Below are positions 1 to 6,337 of a DNA stretch of 6,568 nt, piece by piece (the stretch's first letter is position 1; the number at the start of each line of letters is the position of its first letter). The stretch covers positions 1 to 6,568 of the forward strand of contig DASSMU010000141.1 of the NCBI GenBank assembly GCA_035701465.1, written 5' to 3'. Origin of the DNA: VRUE01 sp035701465. GTDB taxonomy: Bacteria > Actinomycetota > Thermoleophilia > Solirubrobacterales > 70-9. A program made the position numbers and the translations under genes. The notes under the pieces are model-generated. The model was not told where the DNA came from. It did not search any database and saw only the letters and a program-made list of their open reading frames with translations.

Positions 1-333
1 CGGAGCGGCGCCGCTGCCGTCGAGGTTGATCGCGAGGATTTGCCCTTTCCCGGTTTCGTCGGCCACGAAGAGCCTGCCGGTGACGCTGTCGTAAGCCATG
101 CCTTCCGGCGATTCGATCGCCTGGCTGCCCATGTTGAGCAACCCGCCGCCGCTGCCGTCGACGTTGGCGAAACCGACGTTGTCGGGGTCGTATCCGTAGT
201 TGTCCCAGTAGATGAGTTCGGCCGCCCGCGCGCTGGACGCCATCCAGAGCACCGCCGCGAAGGCGATGGCAAGAATGGCGGCGCCAATAGTCGAGGTCCG
301 TCGAGAGATACCGCTCCTGGAGATCGAGGCCAC
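1..333 (-). CDS. Secreted YWTD-like beta-propeller protein, N-terminal part (runs off the window)
   Basis: This is an open frame of 111 codons from a GTG start to the window edge, with no stop seen. Residues 1-37 look like a Sec signal peptide: basic stretch (SRRTS) at 10-14, hydrophobic core about 16-31, and a likely cleavage site after ARA (35-37). The mature part begins AELIYWDNYGYD and continues with FANVDGSGGG, then SPEGMAYD, RLFVADE and AINLDGSG. This resembles the alternating IYW / DGSG / P-G-A-D pattern of LDL-receptor class B (YWTD) or NHL-like propeller repeats, which suggests an exported propeller-type protein. Ligand or substrate cannot be told. The start is supported by AAGGA six bases before GTG. 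The SD overlaps the rpmA stop codon and only 13 bp separate the genes, so co-transcription with rpmA is likely. There is no Tat motif. Confidence 0.8.
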   Translation of the reverse strand, partial: MASISRSGISRRTSTIGAAILAIAFAAVLWMASSARAAELIYWDNYGYDPDNVGFANVDGSGGGLLNMGSQAIESPEGMAYDSVTGRLFVADETGKGQILAINLDGSGAAP

Positions 334-339
334 GCTCGT

Positions 340-348
340 TCCTTTCCT
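340..348 (-). promoter_or_regulatory. Ribosome binding site of the secreted-protein gene, overlapping the rpmA stop
   Basis: The minus strand reads AGGAAAGGA here, six bases before the GTG at 333-331. The TAG stop of rpmA (349-347) shares its last two bases with this site. A strong SD at the right distance is the main evidence that the GTG is a real start, and its position suggests translation coupled to the end of rpmA. Confidence 0.7.
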
Positions 349-601
349 AGCTGTCTTGAAGGACGGAAATGGTTCGGCCCCTGCGGGCCGGCTTGAAGTC
401 AACCGTGCCCGGCCGGGTTGCGAAGATCGTGTGATCGCGTCCGAGCCCGGTTCCGTCGCCGGGCCAGAAGCGGGTGCCGCGCTGGCGGACGATGATCTCA
501 CCGCCGCTGACCTTCTGGCCCGCGAAGACCTTGACCCCGAGCATGTTGGGGTTGGATTCGCGACCGTTGCGGCTGGAGCCGAGTCCCTTCTTATGAGCCA
601 T
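347..601 (-). CDS. rpmA: 50S ribosomal protein L27
   Basis: This 84-residue protein has the usual L27 length and sequence: MAHKKGLGSSRNGR at the N-terminus, then VRQRGTRFWPGD and GRDHTIFA. L27 sits in the large subunit, and its N-terminal tail reaches the peptidyl-transferase centre. The protein starts directly at MAHKKG with no Firmicutes-type cleaved extension, and no prp/ysxB protease gene lies between rplU and rpmA, which is consistent. The ATG is preceded by AAAAAGGA eight bases upstream. Start and SD both lie inside the end of rplU, giving an 11-nt overlap and probable coupling. The stop is TAG. The next gene is a secreted protein rather than the obg GTPase commonly found here. Confidence 0.98.
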   Translation of the reverse strand: MAHKKGLGSSRNGRESNPNMLGVKVFAGQKVSGGEIIVRQRGTRFWPGDGTGLGRDHTIFATRPGTVDFKPARRGRTISVLQDS

Positions 602-1202
602 CGTCAGGATCCTTTTTAGCAGCAGGTTTCGCGGCGGGTTTTTTCGCCGCCGCTTTTTTGGCTTTGGCGGCCGGTTTTTTCGCGGCTGCTTTTTTAGCAG
701 GCTCTTTTTTCGCCGCGGGTTTTTTGGCCGCTGGTTTTTTCGCAGGCGGTTTTTTCGCGGCTGGTTTTTTGGCCTCAGCCGGTTTTGCGGCAGCCGGTTT
801 TTTGGCTTCGGCAGGCTTCGCCGGAGCGGGTTTCGCAGCGGCCTCCTTCTGCTCGGCCGGCGCCTCTTTGGCCGGCGCCGGTTTCCGCGTCAGCAGTTTG
901 ACCTCGGTCACCTCGAGCTTGGTCAGCTCGGAGCGGTGGCCGGCGCGGCGGCGGTAGCCCTTCTTCGGCTTGTATTTGAAGACCTTGATCTTCTCGCCGC
1001 GCAGGTGCTCGGTCACGGTCGCCTCGACCTTGACCTTCTCCAGCTCCTTGGCCCCGGCGACGACTTCCTTGTCGCGGAACATCACCGGGCGCAGGGTGAC
1101 CTTGTCGCCTTCTTTCGCGCTCAGGCGGTCGACGAGCAGGGACGTGCCCTTCTCGACCTTGTACTGCTTGCCACCGCTCTCTATGACTGCGTACGTGTTC
1201 AT
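591..1202 (-). CDS. rplU: 50S ribosomal protein L21 with a long Ala/Lys/Pro C-terminal tail
   Basis: Residues 1-105 are a complete L21: MNTYAVIESGGKQYKVEKG at the start, and the rRNA-binding signature KYKPKKGYRRRAGHR at about 76-90, ending near VKLLT. L21 binds 23S rRNA in the large subunit and is normally just over 100 residues. Here the frame continues for 98 more residues (106-203) of low-complexity PAAKK, PAKK and PAEAKK repeats, similar in style to histone H1-like tails. The tail is basic and presumably disordered. Lysine codons switch from mostly AAG in the core to mostly AAA in the tail. The ATG overlaps the rng stop as ATGA, with AAGGA only three bases before the start, so coupling to rng is likely. 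The 3' end overlaps rpmA by 11 nt and carries its SD. The tail could add rRNA or nucleic-acid contacts, but this is inference. Confidence 0.97.
   Translation of the reverse strand: MNTYAVIESGGKQYKVEKGTSLLVDRLSAKEGDKVTLRPVMFRDKEVVAGAKELEKVKVEATVTEHLRGEKIKVFKYKPKKGYRRRAGHRSELTKLEVTEVKLLTRKPAPAKEAPAEQKEAAAKPAPAKPAEAKKPAAAKPAEAKKPAAKKPPAKKPAAKKPAAKKEPAKKAAAKKPAAKAKKAAAKKPAAKPAAKKDPDDGS
612..885 (-). repeat. Degenerate in-gene repeats with ten A6 tracts encoding the L21 tail
   Basis: The plus strand shows ten T6 runs between 639 and 803, each followed or preceded by GC-rich Ala/Pro codons. On the coding strand each is AAA AAA (Lys-Lys), in units of about 15-18 nt coding for PAAKK-like repeats. 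The frame stays open throughout, so the repeats are translated. Such tracts can slip during replication, transcription or translation, and copy number probably varies between relatives. Confidence 0.85.
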
Positions 1203-3040
1203 TCGTCCTTGCTCTTGGTTGAGCTCGACCGGCCCCGACCGCCCCTGCGGCCACGACGGCGACTGCGCGAGGGCGAGGATTCTAGCTCGGAGCCGTTTTT
1301 GCCGCCGCCAGCGACCCCGTTGGTCGCCTCGACCCCCGGCAGCGAGGCCACCGCGGCGGCTCGCTCGACCCGCTCGATCCGCACCAGCTTGCGCTCGCCC
1401 ACGAAGCGACCGCCGCCGGTGACGCTGACGATGTAGGAGTCGACCCGGGCGACGGCGTCGTCGGCGTTGTACATGTGGGGCTCGTCGATCTTGACCAGCA
1501 CCTCCTCGCCGACCTTGAACGGCAGCGCCCGCTCCTCGATCTCCGCCCGGCTGCCGGCCTCGACCATGTCGAAGGTGTCGATCGGCAGCGCGTCGCCGCC
1601 CTCGAAGTGGAACTGCTTGCCGGTCTGTGCCTCCAGCTCCGCGAGGCCGCTATCGGGATCGATCAGCTCGGCCGCCACCTTCGGATGAACCTTGATCAAC
1701 AGGGCCTCGGCGTCCTTGGCGCCCGCGGCGATGTCGGGCAGGCGCCGCATCGCGTCCAGCGCCACCGTCTCGGCGGAGAGGACGACCCCTTCGCCCTCGC
1801 AGGTCGGGCAGGGCACGGTGAGGATCTCGCGCACCCCGTCGGTGACGTTCTGGCGCGTCATCTCGACCAGGCCCAGGGGTGAGACCTCGACCACGTAGCT
1901 CTTCGACTTGTCGGCGTCGAGCGCTTTGCGCAGCGTTTTCAGCACTTTGTCGCGGTTGCGGGCCCGCGCCATGTCGATGAAGTCGATGACGATGATGCCG
2001 CCGATGTCGCGCAGGCGAAGCTGCCGCACGGCCTCCTCGGCCGCCTCGGTGTTGACCCGGGTGATCGTCTCCTCCAGGCCGCCTTTACCCCGGCCGGTGA
2101 AGCTGCCGCTGTTGACGTCCATCACGGTCAGCGCCTCGGCGTAGTCGATGATCAGGTAGCCGCCGGAGGCGAGATCGACCCGCTTGCCGAGCGTCGACTC
2201 GATCTCCTTGTCGATCCCCCACTTCTCGAACAGCGGCTTGCGCTCCTTGTAGAGCTCGACCCCGTCGACCAGCTCCGGCGCGGTGCGCTGGAAGAAGCCG
2301 GTCACCCGTTCGAACTGCTTCTCGGAGTCGATGATCGCCTTCTCGAAGTCGCTGAGGAAGACGTCGCGCAGGACCCGGACCGGCAGGTCGGCCTCCTGGA
2401 AGACGAGGTCGGGCGCCGCGATCTGCTCGGTGCGCCGTTCGAGCACCTCGTTGAGCTTGTGCAGGTAGCCGACCTCGCGCACGAAGTCGGCCTTTTTCGC
2501 CCCGTGGGCGGCGGTGCGCACGATCAGCCCACCGGGCCCTTTGTAGGTGCGGTCGACCATCTTGCGCAGGCGGTCGCGCTCGGAGTCCGAGAGGCGCCGG
2601 CTAACGCCGACCCCGCTGCCCTGCGGCGCGTAGACCAGGTAGCGGCCGGCGATCGAGACGTTCATCGAGAGCCGCGCGCCCTTCGACTTCAGCGGGTCCT
2701 TGACCGCCTGCACGACGATCTCCTGGCCGGGTTTGATCAGCTCGTCGATGCGGCGGCCTTTGCCGCGGCCGCGCCTCGGCGCCTGTTCGCCGTTGGCCAT
2801 GAGGATCTCGTCGACGTGCAGGAAGCCGTTGCGCTCGAGGCCGATGTCGACGAAGGCGGCCTCCATTCCGGGCAGGACGTTGTCGACCTTGCCCTTGTAG
2901 ATGTTGCCGACGATGGAACGCCGGCCGCGGCGCTCTATGTAGAGCTCCGCGACATCGCGCTTGCCGCCTTTCGTCTTCGACTCGAGCACGGCCACGCGGG
3001 TCTCGCCGCGATCGGCGGAAACCAAAATTGTCTTTTTCAT
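1199..3040 (-). CDS. rng: Ribonuclease E/G family endoribonuclease
   Basis: This 613-residue protein belongs to the RNase E/G family, which cuts single-stranded RNA in rRNA maturation and mRNA decay. An S1-type RNA-binding region lies at about 43-128 (GNIYKGKVDNVLPGMEAAFVDIG), interrupted by a basic insert near 88-97. The catalytic core carries the two metal-binding aspartates, D308 in VMDVNSG and D353 in VIDFIDMA, matching E. coli RNase E D303 and D346. CPTC at 411-414 matches the Zn-link cysteines that join subunits. Residues about 508-560 (VGEEVLVKIDE, ARVDSYIVSV, GERKLVRIERV) resemble a TRAM RNA-binding domain. The last 30 residues are Arg/Ser-rich (RSRRRGRRGGRGR), a likely RNA-contact tail. 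The start fits the family N-terminus (TRVAVLE close behind), but no good SD precedes it; a six-codon ORF with a strong SD ends nine bases upstream. The stop overlaps rplU as ATGA. Confidence 0.96.
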   Translation of the reverse strand: MKKTILVSADRGETRVAVLESKTKGGKRDVAELYIERRGRRSIVGNIYKGKVDNVLPGMEAAFVDIGLERNGFLHVDEILMANGEQAPRRGRGKGRRIDELIKPGQEIVVQAVKDPLKSKGARLSMNVSIAGRYLVYAPQGSGVGVSRRLSDSERDRLRKMVDRTYKGPGGLIVRTAAHGAKKADFVREVGYLHKLNEVLERRTEQIAAPDLVFQEADLPVRVLRDVFLSDFEKAIIDSEKQFERVTGFFQRTAPELVDGVELYKERKPLFEKWGIDKEIESTLGKRVDLASGGYLIIDYAEALTVMDVNSGSFTGRGKGGLEETITRVNTEAAEEAVRQLRLRDIGGIIVIDFIDMARARNRDKVLKTLRKALDADKSKSYVVEVSPLGLVEMTRQNVTDGVREILTVPCPTCEGEGVVLSAETVALDAMRRLPDIAAGAKDAEALLIKVHPKVAAELIDPDSGLAELEAQTGKQFHFEGGDALPIDTFDMVEAGSRAEIEERALPFKVGEEVLVKIDEPHMYNADDAVARVDSYIVSVTGGGRFVGERKLVRIERVERAAAVASLPGVEATNGVAGGGKNGSELESSPSRSRRRGRRGGRGRSSSTKSKDE

Positions 3041-3049
3041 GAATTCAGC

Positions 3050-3070
3050 TCAGTTCAGATAGGTACGCAT
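3050..3070 (-). CDS. Putative six-codon leader ORF (MRTYLN) upstream of rng
   Basis: The rodA-rng gap contains ATG CGT ACC TAT CTG AAC TGA. A consensus AAGGAG (3084-3079) lies eight bases before this ATG, which is ideal spacing, whereas rng has no comparable SD of its own. The stop is nine bases before the rng ATG and in the same frame, so one TGA separates the two. This geometry would suit translational re-initiation or coupling that controls rng. No known leader peptide is recognised and expression is unproven. The alternative is that the SD is chance or a remnant. Confidence 0.45.
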   Translation of the reverse strand: MRTYLN

Positions 3071-3078
3071 TGCCCGCG

Positions 3079-3091
3079 CTCCTTCTAGGAG
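3079..3091 (-). promoter_or_regulatory. Shine-Dalgarno of the leader ORF within a small hairpin
   Basis: Directly after the rodA stop the RNA reads CUCCU AGA AGGAG, a perfect 5-bp stem with a 3-nt loop. The AAGGAG SD overlaps the 3' arm, so the hairpin would mask it. It is short and only moderately stable. There is no U-tract, so it is not a terminator. Confidence 0.45.
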
Positions 3092-4288
3092 TCACCAGGC
3101 GAACCTGCCCCTCTGGCTGAGCCGCGCTTGCATGTGGATGCTCTGAAGGACGCCGATCGCCAGGAAGGTCGCCAGTACCGACGACCCCCCGTAGCTCATC
3201 AGCGGCAGGGGGATCCCGGTGATCGGCATGATCCCCAGGTTCATCCCAACGTTGACGAAGACCTGGAAGAGCAGCATGGCGGCGATGCCACCTGCCACCA
3301 GGGTTCCGTAGGAGTTCTTCGAGAGCGTCACAATCCGCAGCGCCCGCCAGACAAGCAGGGCGTATAGGGATAGGACCAACGCGGCTCCCATGAATCCGTA
3401 GCGCTCACCGATCACGGCGAAGATGAAGTCGGTGTGCCGCTCAGGGACGAAGTCGAGCCGCGTCTGGGTGGCCCGATCGCCTCGGCCGGTCTTTCCCCCG
3501 GATCCGATCGCGATCTTGGCCTGGTTCTGCTGGTAGCCCGCGTCGCTCGGATCAGCACTTGGGTTCAGGAAAGAGGTGAGCCTCTGAGCCTGGTACCCCT
3601 TGAGCACCGGCGTCCCAACCGCGGGAGCCAGAACCAAGACGATCGCTGTCACTGCGACGAAGGCCGCGCCGATCACCGCGAAGTGCGTCCAGCGGACGCC
3701 CCCCACGTACATCACGGCGAGGGTGATTGCCCCGAACACCAGGGCGGTGCCGAGGTCCGGCTGCAGGAAGACGAGCGCAGCCGGTGCCAGGCCGAGGCAG
3801 AGGTAGCGCACCGTGCGCTGCCAGTCTGACCCGCTCCTGGCGCCATCGATGACGAACCCGGAAAGGGCAAGCACAAGCAGGACCTTGCCGAGCTCAGATG
3901 GCTGGAAACTGAAGAAGGGAAGTTCGAATGCGCGCCGCGAGCCGCGCGCCGCGAAGCCGAATACGAAGACAAGGGAGATGCTCACGCAGAGGAAGGTGTA
4001 GATGCCGACCCGCAGCTCGCGGAAGCGCGAGTAGTCGACGCGGGTGAGGAGGTACATGCCGACGATGCCGAGGGCAGCGTAGAGGCCCTGACGGTCGGCG
4101 TAGTAGTAGGGGTCGCCGGGCACGTCGTGCAGCGTCGCCTGGGCGAGCACGAAGACGCTGAAGACGGCGAGAGCCGCGGCGGAGAGCGCCAGGGTGCCGT
4201 CCATGTAGGGAAGGCCGAGGCGCTCGGCGATGCCGGGATGGACCGCGAAGGGCTCGGGCCGAGCCTGGCGGGCGCGGGTCGCGTACAT
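3092..4288 (-). CDS. rodA: RodA, SEDS-family peptidoglycan glycosyltransferase
   Basis: This 398-residue polytopic membrane protein polymerises lipid II into glycan strands for lateral wall growth, working with PBP2. Several hydrophobic segments are clear, the first at about 31-50. SEDS landmarks are present: FQPSELGK (128-135), LQPDLGTA (175-182), GYQQNQAKIAIGSGG (251-265), VPERHTDFIFA (281-291) and PLPLMSYGGSS (360-370). D287 in HTDF corresponds to the essential D262 of E. coli RodA. The PERHTDF motif and pairing with mrdA favour RodA over FtsW. The frame is open to 4459, but the ATG at 4288 is chosen: AGGAGG lies nine bases upstream, the protein then has normal family length, and the extra upstream residues would only overlap mrdA. 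Start and mrdA stop share one base (TGATG), indicating coupled translation. Confidence 0.97.
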   Translation of the reverse strand: MYATRARQARPEPFAVHPGIAERLGLPYMDGTLALSAAALAVFSVFVLAQATLHDVPGDPYYYADRQGLYAALGIVGMYLLTRVDYSRFRELRVGIYTFLCVSISLVFVFGFAARGSRRAFELPFFSFQPSELGKVLLVLALSGFVIDGARSGSDWQRTVRYLCLGLAPAALVFLQPDLGTALVFGAITLAVMYVGGVRWTHFAVIGAAFVAVTAIVLVLAPAVGTPVLKGYQAQRLTSFLNPSADPSDAGYQQNQAKIAIGSGGKTGRGDRATQTRLDFVPERHTDFIFAVIGERYGFMGAALVLSLYALLVWRALRIVTLSKNSYGTLVAGGIAAMLLFQVFVNVGMNLGIMPITGIPLPLMSYGGSSVLATFLAIGVLQSIHMQARLSQRGRFAW

Positions 4289-6171
4289 CAGCCTTTGCCT
4301 CCTTCGGGAGCTGCTTCCTTCGCCAGCCGGCCGGCGAAATACGCTTCGAGAATCTTCTTCGCGGCGGGCGCCGCCGATTCGTCGCCGAAGCCGCCTTCCT
4401 CCATCGTCACGAAGGTGACGATACGCGGATTCGGATACGGAGCGAGGACGCCGTACCAAGACTGTTCGTTGTGCCCCGTCCGTTCGGCGGTGCCGGTCTT
4501 GCCCGCGACGGGGATCGGGAAGCTGCCGAAGTTGTCGAACGAGGTGCCGCCGCCGTTCTGCGCGGCGTCGTGCAGCCCTTCCAGGATCGCGGCCCTGTAG
4601 GCCGGGTCCATACGGACGTGCCGGCGCGGCTTGGGGTCGAATTCCTTCAGCACCCGGCCGGCCGCGTCGTCGATCTGCAGGCCGAGGTGCGGGGTGACAA
4701 TGGTGCCTCCGTTGGCGATCGCGGCATAGGCGATGGCCATCTGCAGCGGGTTGGTCTGCAGGTCGCCCTGGCCCGTAGCCAGCTGGACGTTGTCGCCGAC
4801 CGACCAGGGCCGTTCGGTTCCGCCTTCCTTGCCTTCCTTGTAGAGCTGGTAGAGCTGGTCGCGCCAGTGTTTACTGGGCAGCAGGCCTTCCACGGCACCC
4901 GGCAGGTCGATGCCGGTCGGCCGTCCGATGCCCAGCGCGTGCGCCCAGTGCTGCAACTGGCCCGTGTTCCACATGCGGTCGCCGAGCGTGTAGAAGAAGA
5001 CGTCGGAGGAGACTTCGAGCGCGCTGGTCAGGGTGACCAGGCCGTGGGCCGCTTCGCCGGCGTCCTTGAACGTCTCGCCGCCGATGACTATCTGACCGGG
5101 GTCGTCTATCGCTTCGCCCAGGCTCAGGTTGCCGCTTTCGAGTGCCGCGATCGCCGTGATCGGCTTGAAGGTCGAACCTGTCGGGTAGAGACCGGCGACC
5201 GCCCGGTCGGTCAGCGGCGCCGCCGGGTTGCGGATGAATTCGTTGACCTGCTTCTGGGTCAGGGGCCGGGTGAAGGTCGCGGGGTCGAAGGTCGGGAACG
5301 AGCCGAGGCCGAGGATTTCGCCGCTGTGGACGTCCATCGTGACGAAGGCACCGGGCAGCCCCCTTTCGGCGAGCGCGGCCTCTCCCGCTTCCTGAACCTT
5401 GCCGTCGATCGAGAGCTCGAGGCTGTCGCCGGGGGCGGGCGGCTTGGAGACGAGCCGGCCGTTGGGCGTCGGCTCGCCGAGGGCATCGACCTGAACCCGG
5501 GTAAGCCCCGGCTTTCCGCGCAGGTAGCGGTCGTAGGTGTACTCCACCCCGTCCTGGCCGATCTCGTCGCCCGGCTGCAGGCCGCGGTACTGCCGTTCCT
5601 TCAGCTGTTTTTCGGAGATCTCGCCGACGTTGCCGAAGATATGGGCGGCCAGCGTCCCGTCCGGGTAGTCGCGGACGAAGACCCTCTGGATCTCGACACC
5701 GGGAAAGCGATCTTGGTTTTCCTGCAGGTAGTAGACGAGGTAGTGGCCGACGTCGCGGCGCAGCGTCACCGGCGCGGCGGGCGCGAGCGTCAGCTCTTTG
5801 CGCATCGTGCGGCGCAGATGGCGCGGCGTGCTGTGGGTCAGTTCGGCAAGCTGGGCGAGCTCGGCCCGGCGCCGGGCCGGATCGGCGGGCAGTTTGCGCG
5901 GATTGACCTGGAGCGCCAGGCTGGTGCGGTTGGTGACCAGCACTTTGCCGTTGCGGTCGAGGATCTCGCCGCGCGGGGCGCTGACGCGGTAGGAGCGGGT
6001 GCGGTTGTTCTTCGCTTCGGCCAGGTACTTTTCGCCGTCGAGCACCTGCAGCAGCCAGAGGCGGAAGAAGAGGACCGCGAAGAGCACCACGGCGAAGCCG
6101 CCGAAGATCGCGATTCGCAGAGCCAGACGATTGTTCATCGCCGGGCCTCGCTCGTCGGAGCGCAGGTACAT
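4288..6171 (-). CDS. mrdA: Penicillin-binding protein 2 (class B transpeptidase)
   Basis: This 627-residue class B PBP crosslinks peptidoglycan during elongation, anchored in the membrane with its enzyme domain outside. One transmembrane segment lies at about 16-40. The dimerisation/pedestal region follows with APRGEILDRNG (65-75), then GQDGVEYTYDRYLRG (205-219). The transpeptidase domain has all three active-site motifs: S333-T-F-K336 (nucleophile in GSTFKP), S388-S-D390, and K558-T-G560 (GKTGTAE). No PASTA domains are seen. The frame is open to 6306, but the ATG at 6171 is chosen because AGGAGGAG lies six bases upstream; the extra residues would be encoded by the hairpin-rich element. A second ATG at 6138 has only a weak SD. 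The stop shares a base with rodA. mreC/mreD, often just upstream, are not within the 397 bp shown. Confidence 0.97.
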   Translation of the reverse strand: MYLRSDERGPAMNNRLALRIAIFGGFAVVLFAVLFFRLWLLQVLDGEKYLAEAKNNRTRSYRVSAPRGEILDRNGKVLVTNRTSLALQVNPRKLPADPARRRAELAQLAELTHSTPRHLRRTMRKELTLAPAAPVTLRRDVGHYLVYYLQENQDRFPGVEIQRVFVRDYPDGTLAAHIFGNVGEISEKQLKERQYRGLQPGDEIGQDGVEYTYDRYLRGKPGLTRVQVDALGEPTPNGRLVSKPPAPGDSLELSIDGKVQEAGEAALAERGLPGAFVTMDVHSGEILGLGSFPTFDPATFTRPLTQKQVNEFIRNPAAPLTDRAVAGLYPTGSTFKPITAIAALESGNLSLGEAIDDPGQIVIGGETFKDAGEAAHGLVTLTSALEVSSDVFFYTLGDRMWNTGQLQHWAHALGIGRPTGIDLPGAVEGLLPSKHWRDQLYQLYKEGKEGGTERPWSVGDNVQLATGQGDLQTNPLQMAIAYAAIANGGTIVTPHLGLQIDDAAGRVLKEFDPKPRRHVRMDPAYRAAILEGLHDAAQNGGGTSFDNFGSFPIPVAGKTGTAERTGHNEQSWYGVLAPYPNPRIVTFVTMEEGGFGDESAAPAAKKILEAYFAGRLAKEAAPEGGKG

Positions 6172-6177
6172 CAGGTG

Positions 6178-6185
6178 CTCCTCCT
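6178..6185 (-). promoter_or_regulatory. Ribosome binding site of mrdA
   Basis: AGGAGGAG on the minus strand ends six bases before the ATG at 6171 and decides the start over a TTG at 6306 and an ATG at 6138. A small perfect inverted repeat (TCCGC and GCGGA, 6198-6212) lies just upstream and could affect access to it. Confidence 0.8.
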
Positions 6186-6252
6186 GGGGTGGTCGATTCC
6201 GCGATCTGCGGAGGTAGTAGGGGGAGCCTGGCCGCCCTCCAGTCGAATTGAG

Positions 6253-6277
6253 GCACCACGCGCTTTGCGCGTGGTGC
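6253..6277. repeat. Perfect 11-bp hairpin inside the structured element
   Basis: GCACCACGCGC at 6253-6263 pairs perfectly with 6267-6277 around a TTT loop. It is the strongest internal stem. No T-run follows it on either strand, so it does not look like an intrinsic terminator. Confidence 0.85.
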
Positions 6278-6285
6278 GATGAGGA

Positions 6286-6304
6286 GCGCGGCCTGCGGCC
6301 GCGC
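6286..6304. repeat. Perfect 8-bp GC hairpin inside the structured element
   Basis: GCGCGGCC at 6286-6293 pairs with GGCCGCGC at 6297-6304 around TGC. Its last two bases are shared with the neighbouring GCAAT/ATTGC stem, so the two cannot both be fully paired. Confidence 0.8.
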
Positions 6305-6318
6305 AATAACCGGATTGC
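6303..6318. repeat. 5-bp hairpin inside the structured element
   Basis: GCAAT (6303-6307) pairs with ATTGC (6314-6318) around AACCGG. It is weaker than its neighbours and overlaps the 6286-6304 stem by two bases. Confidence 0.6.
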
Positions 6319-6323
6319 ATTTC

Positions 6324-6337
6324 CGCCGCCTTCGGCG
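6324..6337. repeat. 5-bp hairpin inside the structured element
   Basis: CGCCG (6324-6328) pairs with CGGCG (6333-6337) around CCTT. A near copy of this segment and its flanks occurs at 6543-6568 in the opposite orientation. Confidence 0.65.

Noticed and set aside
639..803. T6 runs as plus-strand terminators
   Set aside because: They lie inside rplU as in-frame Lys-Lys codons on the coding strand, and no plus-strand gene precedes them.
3041..3070. In-frame TGA between the mini-ORF and rng as a sequencing error, or readthrough giving a longer RNase
   Set aside because: RNase E/G proteins normally begin close to the MKKTILVSAD start used here, so an N-terminal extension is not expected. A separate leader ORF is the simpler reading.
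4471..6282. A 603-codon open frame on the plus strand opposite mrdA
   Set aside because: Long antisense frames are common opposite GC-rich genes. mrdA on the other strand has all PBP motifs, and the antisense product shows no recognisable domain.
6253..6304. GC hairpins upstream of mrdA as intrinsic terminators
   Set aside because: The stems are strong, but no T-run follows them on either strand.
6172..6306. Longer mrdA starting at a TTG at 6306
   Set aside because: The extra 45 residues would come from hairpin sequence, while AGGAGGAG at correct spacing marks the ATG at 6171.
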